Made by a program: the position numbers and the translations under genes. From the NCBI GenBank assembly GCA_001304105.1, contig LJUR01000001.1:1-59053 (forward strand): a DNA stretch of 59,053 bases, given 5' to 3'. Positions 8,342 through 17,230 of the stretch are shown piece by piece. Within the stretch, counting starts at the first letter, position 1, and each line of letters opens with the position of its first letter. Below the pieces are notes generated by a model that was not told the DNA's origin, ran no database searches, and was given only the letters and a program-made list of their open reading frames with translations. The DNA is from Deltaproteobacteria bacterium SM23_61. Lineage in GTDB: Bacteria; Desulfobacterota; SM23-61.

Positions 8342-9031
8342 TTGAGGGTCGCGGCCTTGATTCCCGCAGCCGGTCGGGGGAAGAGAATGGGAGCGGAAGA
8401 ACCCAAGGCCTTCCTTCCTCTGGGAGACCGTCCCATCTGGGTCCACACGCTACAGAAATTTGAAGATTGCCCCCAGGTGGATGAGGTCCTGGCACTCCTT
8501 CCCCCGGGGGAAGAGATAGCTCGGGCGGGAGAAACTGTCCGCCGCTTCGGCCTGACCAAGGTTTCCCATATCCTTCCGGGAGGAGAAGAACGGCAGGATT
8601 CGGTTTACCGGGGGCTGCAGGCCCTCCGGGGAAAAGCCGATTGGGTCATCATCCACGATGGGGTTCGGCCCTTTGTTCCCCTGGAGTTGATCCAGCGGGT
8701 TCTTTCGGAGACCCGCCGCTGGAAAGCGGTTGTGGTTGCGCTCCCGGCAAATGAAACCGTCAAGGAAGTTTCTCTGGAAAATGAAGTGGTAAGAACCGTG
8801 GACCGTCGCCGCCTCTGGATCATCCAAACCCCCCAGTCTTTCGAGTATCCCTTGATCCTCCGGGCCCACGAAGAAGCCCGGCGAGAAGGATTTTTCGGGA
8901 CGGACGATGCCTCCCTGGTCGAGCGCCTGGGCATTCCGGTGAAGATCCTGCACGGTTCCAGGTTCAATTTTAAAATCACAACGCCAGAGGACCTGGTGTT
9001 GGCGGAAGCGCTTTTGAAACACCTTAACTAA
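8342..9031 (+). CDS. ispD: 2-C-methyl-D-erythritol 4-phosphate cytidylyltransferase
   Basis: A 229-aa IspD, which couples MEP to CTP to give CDP-ME in the non-mevalonate isoprenoid pathway. The N-terminal nucleotide-binding loop PAAGRGKRMG (residues 8-17), the IIHDGVRPF motif, TPQSF and the terminal KITTPEDLVLAE motif are all characteristic. The start codon is TTG at 8342, preceded by GGAGAAGGAG, and homology begins at the next residues (RVAALIPAAG). The next gene encodes IspF, which acts two steps later, as in many bacteria. Confidence 0.95.
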   Translation: MRVAALIPAAGRGKRMGAEEPKAFLPLGDRPIWVHTLQKFEDCPQVDEVLALLPPGEEIARAGETVRRFGLTKVSHILPGGEERQDSVYRGLQALRGKADWVIIHDGVRPFVPLELIQRVLSETRRWKAVVVALPANETVKEVSLENEVVRTVDRRRLWIIQTPQSFEYPLILRAHEEARREGFFGTDDASLVERLGIPVKILHGSRFNFKITTPEDLVLAEALLKHLN

Positions 9032-9032
9032 A

Positions 9033-9121
9033 GTTTCGCGTTTCGGGTTCCGATTTTCGAGTTAAAAAACCAATCGTCTGTTTTCTTGAACCCGAAACAT
9101 GAAACTCGCAATTCGAAACGG
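9033..9121. repeat. Word-array inverted repeat (TTTCG / CGAAA words)
   Basis: GTTTCGCGTTTCGGGTTCCG on the left faces GAACCCGAAACATGAAACTCG further right, between ispD and ispF. The arms are imperfect. It belongs to the same class as the 9640-9795 array but is shorter. Confidence 0.65.
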
Positions 9122-9131
9122 TTTTTATTCT

Positions 9132-9608
9132 ATGAGAATCGGTTTCGGCTATGACATCCATCCCCTGGTCGAGGGTCGGAAGCTGATCCTGGGCGGGGTG
9201 GAGATTCCTTTCGAGAAAGGCCCGCAGGGTCATTCGGATGCCGATGTACTCCTCCATGCCATATGCGACGGGATTCTGGGAGCCTTGGGGGAAGGGGACA
9301 TCGGAACGCATTTCCCCGATTCCGACCCGCGATTCAAAGGAGTTTCCAGCGTAGAGTTGCTTCGAGCCGTAGCCGCCAAGATGGCGGAGAAGAATTTGGT
9401 CATCGGAAACCTGGATAGTACGGTGGTCGCTGAAAGGCCCAGGATCCAGCCCTTCATTCCCCGGATGAAAGAACAAATCGCCGGAGCCTTGAGGGTTTCT
9501 TCCCAGCGGATCAACATCAAAGCCACGACCTCCGAGGGACTTGGCTTCATCGGAGAGGGAAAGGGCATGGCGGCCTATGCCGTCGTGCTCTTGAAAGAAA
9601 AGACCTGA
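9132..9608 (+). CDS. ispF: 2-C-methyl-D-erythritol 2,4-cyclodiphosphate synthase
   Basis: A 158-aa IspF, the normal length; it cyclises CDP-ME 2-phosphate and releases CMP. The start ATG 9132 gives the canonical MRIGFGYDIHPL; the in-frame ATG at 9099 lies in the word-array repeat and is not used in my call. Zinc ligands are visible in GYDIHP and in the HSDADVLLHAICDGILG segment, with DIGTHFPD and the TTSEGLGFIGEGKG C-terminal signature. It is a homotrimeric cytoplasmic enzyme in the family. Directly downstream of ispD. Confidence 0.96.
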   Translation: MRIGFGYDIHPLVEGRKLILGGVEIPFEKGPQGHSDADVLLHAICDGILGALGEGDIGTHFPDSDPRFKGVSSVELLRAVAAKMAEKNLVIGNLDSTVVAERPRIQPFIPRMKEQIAGALRVSSQRINIKATTSEGLGFIGEGKGMAAYAVVLLKEKT

Positions 9609-9639
9609 TATTTTCAACGCGGAGACCGCCTAGAAACAA

Positions 9640-9795
9640 TTGATATAAAATCGAATCTCGAAGATCAAAATCCGAAAAAAAATTCAAACTCTCAATGCCC
9701 AAAATTCTCCGTCGTCTTTTTTTTGAAAATTTCGATTTCGGAAATCCGTACTTGTTTCGAATTTCGTGCTTCGAATTTCGAATTTTTTCATCTTC
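9640..9795. repeat. Word-array inverted repeat (ATTTCGAA words)
   Basis: AAATCGAATCTCGAAGATC and AAATCCGAAAA on the left face a right arm of GAAAATTTCGATTTCGG, TTTCGAATTTCG and CTTCGAATTTCGAA. This fills the gap before gltX with no gene. Confidence 0.65.
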
Positions 9796-9831
9796 TATAT
9801 TTTGCGGGCTCTGCGGTAAAGAATAAAATCT

Positions 9832-11304
9832 ATGGAAGAAAAAGTCCGAGTGCGCTTCGCCCCCAGCCCCACGGGCTCTCTCCATGTGGGCAATGCCCGG
9901 ACGGCGCTCTTCAATTTCCTCTTTGCCCGTCAGACCGGAGGCGCTTTCATCCTGCGCCTGGAGGACACCGACCGGGAGCGCTCCACCCCGGAAGCGGAAA
10001 AGGCCATTCTAGAAGACCTCCGCTGGCTGGGGCTGGATTGGGACGAAGGCCCCGGGGTTTCCGGTCCTTTCGGGCCCTACCGCCAGTCCGAAAGGATGGA
10101 GATCCACCGCCGCTATGCCCGGGAGCTGCTGGGCAAAGGGCTGGTCTATCGCTGTTACTGTACCCCCGAGGAGCTGGAAGAAAAAAGAAAACGGCTCCTG
10201 GCCAGAGGGATTCCTCCCATGTACGACGGCCGCTGTCGCCACCTGAAACCGGAGGAAGCGCAGTCCCTCATCCGGGCCGGGCGGCCCGCTTCCCTTCGTT
10301 TCCGGGTGGAGGCGCGAAGCGTGGAATTCGAAGACCAGGTGAGGGGCCGCATGTCCTTCGACGGCAGGAAGATCGGGGATTTTGTCATCCTCCGTTCGGA
10401 TGGGATCGCTCCCTATAATTTTGCCGTGGTCATCGATGACGCGCAAATGGAAGTCACCCATGTCATCCGGGGCGAAGACCACCTGGCCAACACGGCCCGG
10501 CAGGTGCTTCTGTACCGGGCCCTCGGATGGGATCCGCCCCGGTTCGCCCATCTTTCCATGATCCTGGGGCCCGACCGTACCCCCCTGAGCAAGCGTCATG
10601 GCGCCACGGCTGTATCCCACTTTCGGGAAGTCGGATATCTTCCCGAAGGTCTGGTCAACTATCTGGCTCTTTTGGGCTGGTCTTCGGAGGACGGGAAGGA
10701 GATCTTTTCTCTCCAAGAGCTCATCCAGGGTTTTTCCCTCGGACGGCTCTCCCGCAGCCCGGCGGTTTTCGACGGGGAAAAGCTGAACTGGGTAAACCGG
10801 GCTCACCTGAAGGCCCTCCAGGGGGAAAAGGGGTTGGCGCTGGCGCGGCCTTTCCTTCGGAATTCCGGGTTGGAACTCGAAGGGATCCGGGAATCCTGGC
10901 TGGCCGCCGCGCTGGAAGCGGTCTGGACGGAGGTGGACACTCTTTCTCAGATCCCCGACCGGGTGAAATTCCTCTTCGACGAGAAATGGGAACTGGAATC
11001 TGAGGCCGAAGCCCTCTTGGCCAGGGAGGAATCCCGGAAGGTGATCGCTGGGCTGCGGGAGGAACTCCGCCTGGTGGAGGAAGTAAAAGTGGAAAATTTC
11101 CGGCAGGTCGTTTCTGGCCTGGCCAAACGGGCAGGGGTCTCCGGAAGGAGTCTTTACCTCCCCCTACGGGCCGCTCTCACCGGTAGGACCCACGGCCCGG
11201 AGCTGGAGAAGGTCTTCGTCCTGCTGGGAAAAGAAAAAATATTGAAGCGGGCCGACTCGGTCTTGCGGAGAAATGGGTCAGAGAGGAGCGCGTCACGTGA
11301 ATAA
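9832..11304 (+). CDS. gltX: Glutamate--tRNA ligase
   Basis: A 490-aa class I glutamyl-tRNA synthetase charging tRNA-Glu. The HIGH-like signature is PSPTGSLHVGNARTA near residue 12, followed by LRLEDTDRERS. The KMSKS-like loop is TPLSKRHGATAV near residue 250, and the C-terminal helical anticodon-binding domain is complete. Length agrees with the bacterial family (about 460-500). Discriminating or non-discriminating specificity cannot be told from the sequence by eye. Its 3' end overlaps the next gene by eight bases. Confidence 0.95.
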   Translation: MEEKVRVRFAPSPTGSLHVGNARTALFNFLFARQTGGAFILRLEDTDRERSTPEAEKAILEDLRWLGLDWDEGPGVSGPFGPYRQSERMEIHRRYARELLGKGLVYRCYCTPEELEEKRKRLLARGIPPMYDGRCRHLKPEEAQSLIRAGRPASLRFRVEARSVEFEDQVRGRMSFDGRKIGDFVILRSDGIAPYNFAVVIDDAQMEVTHVIRGEDHLANTARQVLLYRALGWDPPRFAHLSMILGPDRTPLSKRHGATAVSHFREVGYLPEGLVNYLALLGWSSEDGKEIFSLQELIQGFSLGRLSRSPAVFDGEKLNWVNRAHLKALQGEKGLALARPFLRNSGLELEGIRESWLAAALEAVWTEVDTLSQIPDRVKFLFDEKWELESEAEALLAREESRKVIAGLREELRLVEEVKVENFRQVVSGLAKRAGVSGRSLYLPLRAALTGRTHGPELEKVFVLLGKEKILKRADSVLRRNGSERSASRE

Positions 11305-12301
11305 CCATGAATTGATTCCCTTGATCCCCAAACTCAAGAACGCCCGTGTCATGGTCATCGGAGACCTGATGGTGGATGAATACATCTGGGGAAGTGTTTC
11401 CCGGATCTCCCCGGAAGCGCCGGTCCCCGTGGTCAGCGTAACCTCGGAGAGCCTTCGTCTGGGCGGAGCAGGAAACGTGCTCAACAACATCTACACCCTC
11501 GGGGGCAAGGTGATGCTCGGGGGCGTGGTCGGGAACGACGATATGGGGCGCAAGGTCCTCCAGGACCTGCACAAGATGGGAGCGGACACGCAGGCGGTGG
11601 CGGTGGAACCCGACTGGATTACCACGGTCAAAACCCGGATCATCGCCCACCATCAGCAGGTGGTCCGGTACGACCGGGAAGTCGTCCGGGTCATCCGCCC
11701 GGAGCCGCTGAAAAAAATTCTCACCGTCCTGGAAGAGCGGATTCACGAACTGGATGCCGTACTGATCTCTGATTACGGAAAGGGGGTCGTCTGCCCGGAG
11801 ATGGTGGATGCGGTCCGCTCCATCACCCTCGGAGCGGGCAAGATCCTGACCGTGGACCCGAAAGTGCAAAATGTTCATCTTTTCCAGAAATTCACGGTGA
11901 TCACTCCCAACCACCACGAGGCCGCCCAGGCGACGGGGCGCTGGATCCAGACGGAAGAAGATCTGGTTTCCGTCGGCCGTCAGCTGCTCGGGCGGCTCCA
12001 GGCCAAATCGATCCTGATCACCCGGGGGGAAAAAGGGATGAGCCTCTTCCAGGATACCGGAGACATCACCCACATTCCCACCATGGCCAAGGAAGTCTTT
12101 GACGTGACCGGCGCCGGCGATACGGTGATCTCGGTCCTGACCATGGCCCTGGCTGTGGGGGCCGATGTAAAGCAGGCCGCGGCCCTCTCCAATTATGCCG
12201 CCGGGATCGTCGTGGGAGAAGTGGGAACCGCCACCCTGAAATCCTCCGAACTCGAGGATGCGGTGAGGAACGGCGTCCGATCGAAGAGTAAAATAACTTA
12301 A
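11297..12301 (+). CDS. rfaE1: D-glycero-beta-D-manno-heptose-7-phosphate kinase (RfaE1/HldE N-terminal type)
   Basis: A 334-aa PfkB-family sugar kinase making heptose 1,7-bisphosphate for the lipopolysaccharide inner core. Visible motifs are VIGDLMVDEYIWG with RISPEAPVPVV, GGAGNVLNNI, and the PfkB signature DVTGAGDTVISV with the catalytic Asp. There is no cytidylyltransferase domain, so this is the split RfaE1 form. I prefer GTG 11297 (overlap of eight bases with gltX, behind AGAGGAG) to the ATG at 11273. It implies a Gram-negative cell with LPS. Confidence 0.9.
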   Translation: MNNHELIPLIPKLKNARVMVIGDLMVDEYIWGSVSRISPEAPVPVVSVTSESLRLGGAGNVLNNIYTLGGKVMLGGVVGNDDMGRKVLQDLHKMGADTQAVAVEPDWITTVKTRIIAHHQQVVRYDREVVRVIRPEPLKKILTVLEERIHELDAVLISDYGKGVVCPEMVDAVRSITLGAGKILTVDPKVQNVHLFQKFTVITPNHHEAAQATGRWIQTEEDLVSVGRQLLGRLQAKSILITRGEKGMSLFQDTGDITHIPTMAKEVFDVTGAGDTVISVLTMALAVGADVKQAAALSNYAAGIVVGEVGTATLKSSELEDAVRNGVRSKSKIT

Positions 12302-12603
12302 CCGCAGAGGTCGCGGAGAACGCAGAGGCAGAAATGGCAAATGCTCAACTCCAGGATGCAGGGCGGAAGGCGTCCTCTTTTCCACCCTTCCCGGAAGGTC
12401 AAAACGGGTAAGGGCCTTTCAAGGAGTGATCTCTGCGCTCTCCGCCTTCTCTCCACTCATTCTCCGGTCTTAATCCCCGGAGGATGGAAACGCAAAGAGG
12501 AGTCTATATTCATAAAAGGATTTGTGTTTTTTATCTCTACCAAGAAAAAGCTCTGCGATCTCTGCGTACTCTGCGGTTTATTTTTTCTTCCTTTCCGGAG
12601 GGC
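12301..12603. repeat. Word-array region (ACCGCAGAG ... CTCTGCGGT) between rfaE1 and DUF4416
   Basis: The 360-base gap opens with ACCGCAGAGGTCGCGGAGAACGCAGAGG. Its facing words appear twice later: GATCTCTGCGCTCTCCGCC near 12430 and GCTCTGCGATCTCTGCGTACTCTGCGG near 12551-12577, followed by GGGCGCAGAGAC. A long, partly branched hairpin is possible. The central part holds no convincing gene. Confidence 0.65.
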
Positions 12604-12664
12604 GCAGAGACTTTCATAATTTTCTAAGCAGCAAGAAACCCGGCCCCAACGGCTAAGGAGCGTT

Positions 12665-13240
12665 GTGAGTCTTCCCCGTCCGCCCCGACCGGTTAAACTG
12701 GTGATGAGCTTCCTGTGCTCCAGGGAGGGTGACTTCGCCGCCGCTTTTTCCGAAGCCGATCGCCAGTACGGACCGGCGGATGTGGTGAGCGAGCCCCTTC
12801 CCTTCCGTTTCACCGATTATTATGAGCGGGAAATGGGCGGGGACCTGTGGCGCAGGATGGTCGGTTTTGAACCCTTGATTTCACCGGAACAGATCGTGTC
12901 CATCAAGCTCTGGGCCAACGGTGTGGAAGCCCGGAACCTGAACGAGCGGGGGGGAAGAAGGGTGAACATCGACCCGGGTTTTCTGGCCGGGTCGAAATTC
13001 GTCCTGGTCACCGGAAAGGATTACAGTCACCGGCTGTACCTCGGCGAAGGAATCTACGGGGAAATCACCTTGAAGGTTCAGCAAGGGGGATTCGCCGCCC
13101 TGCCCTGGACCTATCCGGACTACGGATCCCAACCTCTCTTGGAGATTTTGGATTCGCTGCGGAGGCGGTATCTCTGGCAGATGAAACAACTGGGCGAAAA
13201 GGGAAAAGGGCGAAAGGGCGAAGAGGGACGGACTTTATGA
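12665..13240 (+). CDS. DUF4416 family protein
   Basis: A 191-aa protein that I recognise as DUF4416, of unknown function and typical of Deltaproteobacteria and related phyla. Recognisable parts are KLVMSFL near the N-terminus, PFRFTDYYEREMG, the central NIDPGFLAGSKFVLVTGK segment, and PWTYPDYGS near the C-terminus. No signal peptide or membrane segment is seen. The start is GTG 12665 behind AAGGAG. It overlaps yicC by four bases (ATGA), so the two are translationally coupled. Confidence 0.85.
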   Translation: MSLPRPPRPVKLVMSFLCSREGDFAAAFSEADRQYGPADVVSEPLPFRFTDYYEREMGGDLWRRMVGFEPLISPEQIVSIKLWANGVEARNLNERGGRRVNIDPGFLAGSKFVLVTGKDYSHRLYLGEGIYGEITLKVQQGGFAALPWTYPDYGSQPLLEILDSLRRRYLWQMKQLGEKGKGRKGEEGRTL

Positions 13241-14115
13241 TTAAGAGCATGACCGGTTATGGCCGCGGAGAATGGCGGGGAGAAGGAAAAAAGCTGGGAG
13301 CGGAGATCAAGTCGGTCAACCACCGCTACTGCGACATCTCCCTCCGCCTTCCCCGGAAACTGAATCCTCTGGAGACCCAGGCGCGCAACTTCCTCCGCCA
13401 GCGCATCTCCCGGGGGCGAATCGAAGCCTTTGTCCAGCTGGAGGAATCTGCCCTGCCCGGGGAGAAGCTTGAGGTCGACCTGAAAGTGGCCAGGGATTAT
13501 TTTCTGGGCCTCAAAGCCCTGCAGGAAAACCTGGGGATCCCGGGGGAGGTCCGCCTGGAAACCCTGGCCGGTTTCCGGGATATTTTTACCCGGAAGGAAA
13601 CCGAGCCAGACCTGGGAAAGGAGTGGGAATGCCTGCAGGCGGCGCTCGAAGGAGCCCTGGCCGGGCTGGAAGCCATGCGGAGAGACGAGGGCCTGAAGCT
13701 GAAGGAGGATTTTCTGGCCAGGCTGGCGGCCCTGGAAAGGATGATCCGGGAAATCGAAAACCAGGCTCCCCTGGCTTTAAAGGCCTGCCGGGACCGGCTG
13801 GCCCAGCGGGTTCAGGAGTTGAGCGGGGGCTTGGGGATCGACGAGAGTCGTTTGGCGCAGGAGGTCGCTTTTCTGGCCGAGCGAAGCGATATCACCGAGG
13901 AGCTGGTCCGCCTCCGCAGCCACCTGAATCAGTACCGGGAGATGCTGAATTCGCCGGAACCGGCGGGGAGGAAGCTGGAGTTCCTCCTCCAGGAAATCAA
14001 CCGGGAGGCCAACACCATCGGATCCAAGGCTAACGACGCGGGGATCTCCCACGTGGTGGTGGAAATGAAGAGCGAGTTGGAAAAGATCCGCGAGCAGGTC
14101 CAGAACGTAGAATAA
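13237..14115 (+). CDS. yicC: YicC family endoribonuclease-like protein
   Basis: A 292-aa YicC homologue, full length. YicC proteins are reported endoribonucleases acting on small RNAs in E. coli. Diagnostic stretches are KSMTGYGRGE at the N-terminus, EIKSVNHRYCDISLRLPR, and the C-terminal KLEFLLQEINREANTIGSK and EKIREQVQNVE. It sits upstream of gmk, the common bacterial order yicC-gmk-rpoZ, and is coupled by overlap to the DUF4416 gene. Confidence 0.93.
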   Translation: MIKSMTGYGRGEWRGEGKKLGAEIKSVNHRYCDISLRLPRKLNPLETQARNFLRQRISRGRIEAFVQLEESALPGEKLEVDLKVARDYFLGLKALQENLGIPGEVRLETLAGFRDIFTRKETEPDLGKEWECLQAALEGALAGLEAMRRDEGLKLKEDFLARLAALERMIREIENQAPLALKACRDRLAQRVQELSGGLGIDESRLAQEVAFLAERSDITEELVRLRSHLNQYREMLNSPEPAGRKLEFLLQEINREANTIGSKANDAGISHVVVEMKSELEKIREQVQNVE

Positions 14116-14116
14116 T

Positions 14117-14342
14117 CGTTCACCACAGAGACACAGAGAACACAGAGTTTTAACCGAAAAAAAGAACTGGGATAATGGAACAATGGAATAATGGAATGGT
14201 GGGTAATACAACTGGTTTCCCAATATTCCAACATTCCAATATTCCAATTTTCCAGTTTTTCTCTCTGCGGTCTCTGCGTTCTCTGCGGTGGTGTTTTTAG
14301 TTTTCAATTATAATATTATCTCCGTGTCCTCTGTGTCTCTGT
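14117..14342. repeat. Doubly nested word-array inverted repeat between yicC and gmk
   Basis: Three concentric layers are visible. Outer: CACCACAGAGACACAGAGAA against CTCTGTGTCTCTGTGGTG. A second right-hand array, CTCTGCGGTCTCTGCG, lies inside it. Inner: GGGATAATGGAACAATGG and following GGAATAATGGAATGG against ATTCCAACATTCCAATATTCC. Nearly the whole 230-base spacer can pair with itself. The gmk start codon follows directly, so the fold could influence gmk translation. Confidence 0.75.
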
Positions 14343-14348
14343 GGTGAA

Positions 14349-14969
14349 ATGCCGATGAAAAAGGAAAAAGGAGTTCTGTTCGTTGTGTCCGGCGCTTCGG
14401 GAACGGGCAAGTCCACCCTCTGCCGGGCCCTGCTGAAGAACTTTCCCTCCCTTCGCTTCTCCGTCTCCCACACCACCCGTCCCCGGCGGCCCGGGGAGCG
14501 GGAGGGACGGGATTACTACTTCGTCTCTCCGGCAAAATTTCAGCAGATGATCGACCGGGGAGATTTCGTAGAGTGGGCTGAAATATACGGGAAACGGTAC
14601 GGGACCTCGAGGCGGATGTTACACAAGGCCCGGCGGGAGGGGCGGGATGTAATCCTGGATATGGACGTACAGGGGGTCCGGCAGCTGCGGAAGCAAAAGA
14701 TCCCCGCAGTTTTCGTGTTCATCCTGCCACCCTCCCTGAAGGAGCTGCAGCGGCGGCTGAAGAACCGGGAAACAGAGGGAAAGGTAGCCCTGGGACAGCG
14801 CCTCCAAAAGGCCCGGTACGAAATCTCCCAGGCCCACGGGTACGACTATTGGATCGTCAACGAGGATGTAGAAAAGGCCCGGGAAAAGCTCAAGGCTATC
14901 TTCCTGGCCGAGCACTGCCGGCGGGAAAAAATGAGCGGAGCAATCGAAAAATTGCTGGTTGAAAAATAA
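14349..14969 (+). CDS. gmk: Guanylate kinase
   Basis: A 206-aa guanylate kinase converting GMP to GDP. The P-loop [11 protein letters not shown] lies near residue 16, followed by the GMP-binding [22 protein letters not shown] stretch (shown here in two parts: [13 protein letters not shown] and GRDYYFV), [15 protein letters not shown], and [10 protein letters not shown]. The C-terminal [14 protein letters not shown] is typical. The start has a poor ribosome-binding site because the upstream sequence is the word-array repeat; the second Met (14355) is an alternative. Confidence 0.95.
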   Translation: MPMKKEKGVLFVVSGASGTGKSTLCRALLKNFPSLRFSVSHTTRPRRPGEREGRDYYFVSPAKFQQMIDRGDFVEWAEIYGKRYGTSRRMLHKARREGRDVILDMDVQGVRQLRKQKIPAVFVFILPPSLKELQRRLKNRETEGKVALGQRLQKARYEISQAHGYDYWIVNEDVEKAREKLKAIFLAEHCRREKMSGAIEKLLVEK

Positions 14970-15091
14970 GCGCAAATCCCCATAGAATCAAGATGACCTC
15001 AGGAGATTTCTTGCCGCCTCCCCTCTTTTGGCGCAAGCGGTTACGGCGGCCGGATGCTCTCTGGGGTTCGCGAAAGGCAGGAGGAAGAAAG

Positions 15092-15331
15092 ATGGCCCGA
15101 ATCACCGTGGAAGATTGTCTGAAGAAAGTTTCCAACCGGTTTGCTCTGGTGCTGCTGGCTTCCGCCAGGACCAAGCAGCTCTACAAGGGGTCCCACCCCC
15201 GGGTCCAGGCCGACAACAAGGAAGTGGTGCTGGCCCTGCGGGAAGTGGCTGCCGGCAAAGTGACCCCGGCCCGGCCTCTGAAGGAAGACCTCTCGTTGCC
15301 GAACAAGGCTCCCAAAGAACTCAAGTCCTAG
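15092..15331 (+). CDS. rpoZ: RNA polymerase omega subunit
   Basis: A 79-aa omega subunit, which helps assemble RNA polymerase by holding beta-prime. [19 protein letters not shown] is the family N-terminus, followed by [13 protein letters not shown] and [12 protein letters not shown]. The start ATG 15092 is preceded by AGGAGGAAG; the longer open frame from 14993 has no family support. It follows gmk in the standard gmk-rpoZ order. Confidence 0.95.
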   Translation: MARITVEDCLKKVSNRFALVLLASARTKQLYKGSHPRVQADNKEVVLALREVAAGKVTPARPLKEDLSLPNKAPKELKS

Positions 15332-15343
15332 CCGGAGGCCCGC

Positions 15344-16069
15344 TTGAATGATCCATCATCCCCAGCCCAGAGAGTAATCTTCGCCCTTGACGTCGCCACC
15401 CTGGGAGAGGCCCGGGAGTTTGTGAACCTGTTAAAAGGGCGGACGGGTTTCTTCAAGGTGGGGCTGGAGCTTTATACCGCCTATGGCCAGGAAGCGGTTA
15501 AAGCCGTACAGGCGGAAGGAGGCCGGGTCTTTCTGGACCTGAAGTTCCACGACATTCCCCGCACCGTATCCCGGGCCGCCGAAGAGGCGGTCAGGCTCGG
15601 GGTGGACATGTTCAACCTCCACGCCTCCGGAGGAACCGAGATGATGCGGGAGACGGTGGAACGATGCCGGAAGGCCGCGGAAAAGATGAACCGCCGTCCC
15701 CCCCTCATCCTGGCGGTCACCGTTCTGACCAGCATGGACGATGCAAACCTGAGAGAAATCGGCATGACCGGCCCGATCGAGGAAAGAGTCGTGAGCCTGG
15801 CGGAACTGGCCCAAAAGGCCGGGCTGGACGGCGTCGTAGCTTCCCCCCGGGAGATCGCTTCTATCCGCCGGCGCTGCGGGCGGGACTTTGTCATCGTCAC
15901 CCCCGGGATCCGTCCGGCCTTCGAAGCAGGGAAGGACGATCAGAAAAGGGTGATGACCGCCCGGGAGGCGATTTCCGCCGGGGCGAGTTACATTGTGGTG
16001 GGTCGCCCGGTCCGATTGGCGCCGGATCCGGCAGCGGCCATGGACAAGGTCCTCGAAGAAATAGGGTAA
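15344..16069 (+). CDS. pyrF: Orotidine 5'-phosphate decarboxylase
   Basis: A 241-aa OMP decarboxylase, the last step of UMP synthesis. The signature FLDLKFHDIPRTV contains the catalytic Lys and Asp pair of the TIM barrel; FALDVA, VTVLTSMD, TPGIRP and YIVVGRPV are also family motifs. The start codon is TTG 15344, 12 bases after the rpoZ stop with GGAGG upstream; the ATG at 15348 is out of frame. Confidence 0.95.
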   Translation: MNDPSSPAQRVIFALDVATLGEAREFVNLLKGRTGFFKVGLELYTAYGQEAVKAVQAEGGRVFLDLKFHDIPRTVSRAAEEAVRLGVDMFNLHASGGTEMMRETVERCRKAAEKMNRRPPLILAVTVLTSMDDANLREIGMTGPIEERVVSLAELAQKAGLDGVVASPREIASIRRRCGRDFVIVTPGIRPAFEAGKDDQKRVMTAREAISAGASYIVVGRPVRLAPDPAAAMDKVLEEIG

Positions 16070-16080
16070 AGGGTACCCCG

Positions 16081-16956
16081 ATGATGAGCCGATTTCTCTT
16101 CCCGGCAGCCCTTTTTCTGTTCTTGCTCCAGGTGACCTGTGCCAAGCCTCCCGTGCGGATGCCCGCGGAGGAGGTACCCCGGCCCCTTCCTCCGCAGGTC
16201 TCCGAGTTTGTTCCCAGAAAAGTATATGATTTGAATATTATCCCGGCCTGGGAAGGAGTCCTCCAATCTCTGCGGGAGACGAATATGCCCCTTACGGTCC
16301 GGGACCGGGACAAGGGGATCCTGCGGACCGATTACATCAAAGGCGGGGAGATCCGGCGGATGGGTAAGGCATTCTCGACCCGTTATAAATACAATATTTT
16401 CTTATTCCGGGAGTCAGAGCAAAGGACAATCCTCAATGTCCGTTGCCTCTACGAGGTCAAGGAAAGAAACGGGCAGTCTTTTAGGAACGCCAATGATCTC
16501 TACCTGGATGAAGTGATTCTCCTGGAAAAGGAACTGTACCGAATCATCGAATCCACCCTGAGCGGGGCGGAAGCTTCGAGCGCCCCGGGCGTGAAAGCGG
16601 AGGGAAAAGAGAAGGCCTCGGCAATCCCTGAGGCCCCCGAACCAAAAGCACTTCCCCCGGTCTCTTCCCGGGAATCCCAAACTCCCCCACCTCCCGCAAA
16701 GGGAGAAACTGCCACTTCTCCTCGACCGGAGCAAAAGGCGGAGGCCACCATGCCCCAGCCCATTATCTATCTGGTCACCAGAAAGAACGCCAACCTGCGG
16801 GAACGGCCCTCCACACGGTCGAAAATCCTGCTGACCCTGAAGGCGGGGAGGAAGGTGGAGAAGATCCAGGAGTCGGGAAATTGGGTGCAAGTCAGAATCT
16901 GGGAAACGACGACCGGATGGATTTTTAAGGACCTGCTCCAGGAAGCCCCACCATAA
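16081..16956 (+). CDS. Secreted or lipoprotein-like protein with C-terminal SH3 domain
   Basis: A 291-aa protein. Residues 1-20 form a signal sequence (FLFPAALFLFLL) ending in VTC; Cys20 could be lipidated, although Thr at -1 is not a standard lipobox residue. Residues about 45-160 form one globular domain (VYDLNIIPAWEGVLQSL; ILNVRCLYEVKE), perhaps of the BamC/NlpB kind, which is a weak inference. A Pro/Glu/Ala-rich linker follows, then a bacterial SH3 domain (about 225-285; ANLRERPSTRSKIL, GNWVQV, GWIFKD). The start 16081 lies 11 bases after pyrF; the upstream part of the open frame overlaps pyrF and is rejected. A cell-envelope role is likely. Confidence 0.8.
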   Translation: MMSRFLFPAALFLFLLQVTCAKPPVRMPAEEVPRPLPPQVSEFVPRKVYDLNIIPAWEGVLQSLRETNMPLTVRDRDKGILRTDYIKGGEIRRMGKAFSTRYKYNIFLFRESEQRTILNVRCLYEVKERNGQSFRNANDLYLDEVILLEKELYRIIESTLSGAEASSAPGVKAEGKEKASAIPEAPEPKALPPVSSRESQTPPPPAKGETATSPRPEQKAEATMPQPIIYLVTRKNANLRERPSTRSKILLTLKAGRKVEKIQESGNWVQVRIWETTTGWIFKDLLQEAPP

Positions 16957-16981
16957 CCAATGGGGAATAAAAACCTAATGG

Positions 16982-17220
16982 GACGCGGATGAACACGGAT
17001 AAACACGGATGAATCGTTAGCAAAGAAATTATCGACCAACCACCCAAGGGACAGACAAAGAAAGATGTTTCTTATTTCCCGAACGATGAAAAAGGAACTC
17101 CGTTCAATGCCCGATGCGGAATTCGGGATGAGAAATGTAGGGGCGCGCGGCGCGCGTCCAAGCGGAATGGGGAGTAAGAAAAGAACTGACACGGGGACAC
17201 GAACACGGTGACACGGAGAA
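16982..17220. repeat. Intergenic region with ACACGGAT / ACACGG word arrays
   Basis: GGATGAACACGGATAAACACGGATGAAT (16987 onward) and GACACGGGGACACGAACACGGTGACACGGAG (17188-17218) repeat the word ACACGG in direct orientation at both ends of the 274-base gap before ettA. A short GC-rich palindrome (GCGCGCGGCGCGCG) lies near 17142-17155. No gene is supported here. Confidence 0.6.
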
Positions 17221-17230
17221 TGAAATCCCC

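Noticed and set aside
14993-15091. N-terminal extension of the omega subunit
   Set aside because: The extra 33 codons lie before a strong AGGAGGAAG site and have no family match.
15664-16080. N-terminal extension of the SH3 protein
   Set aside because: It overlaps pyrF in another frame; the signal peptide starts at 16081.
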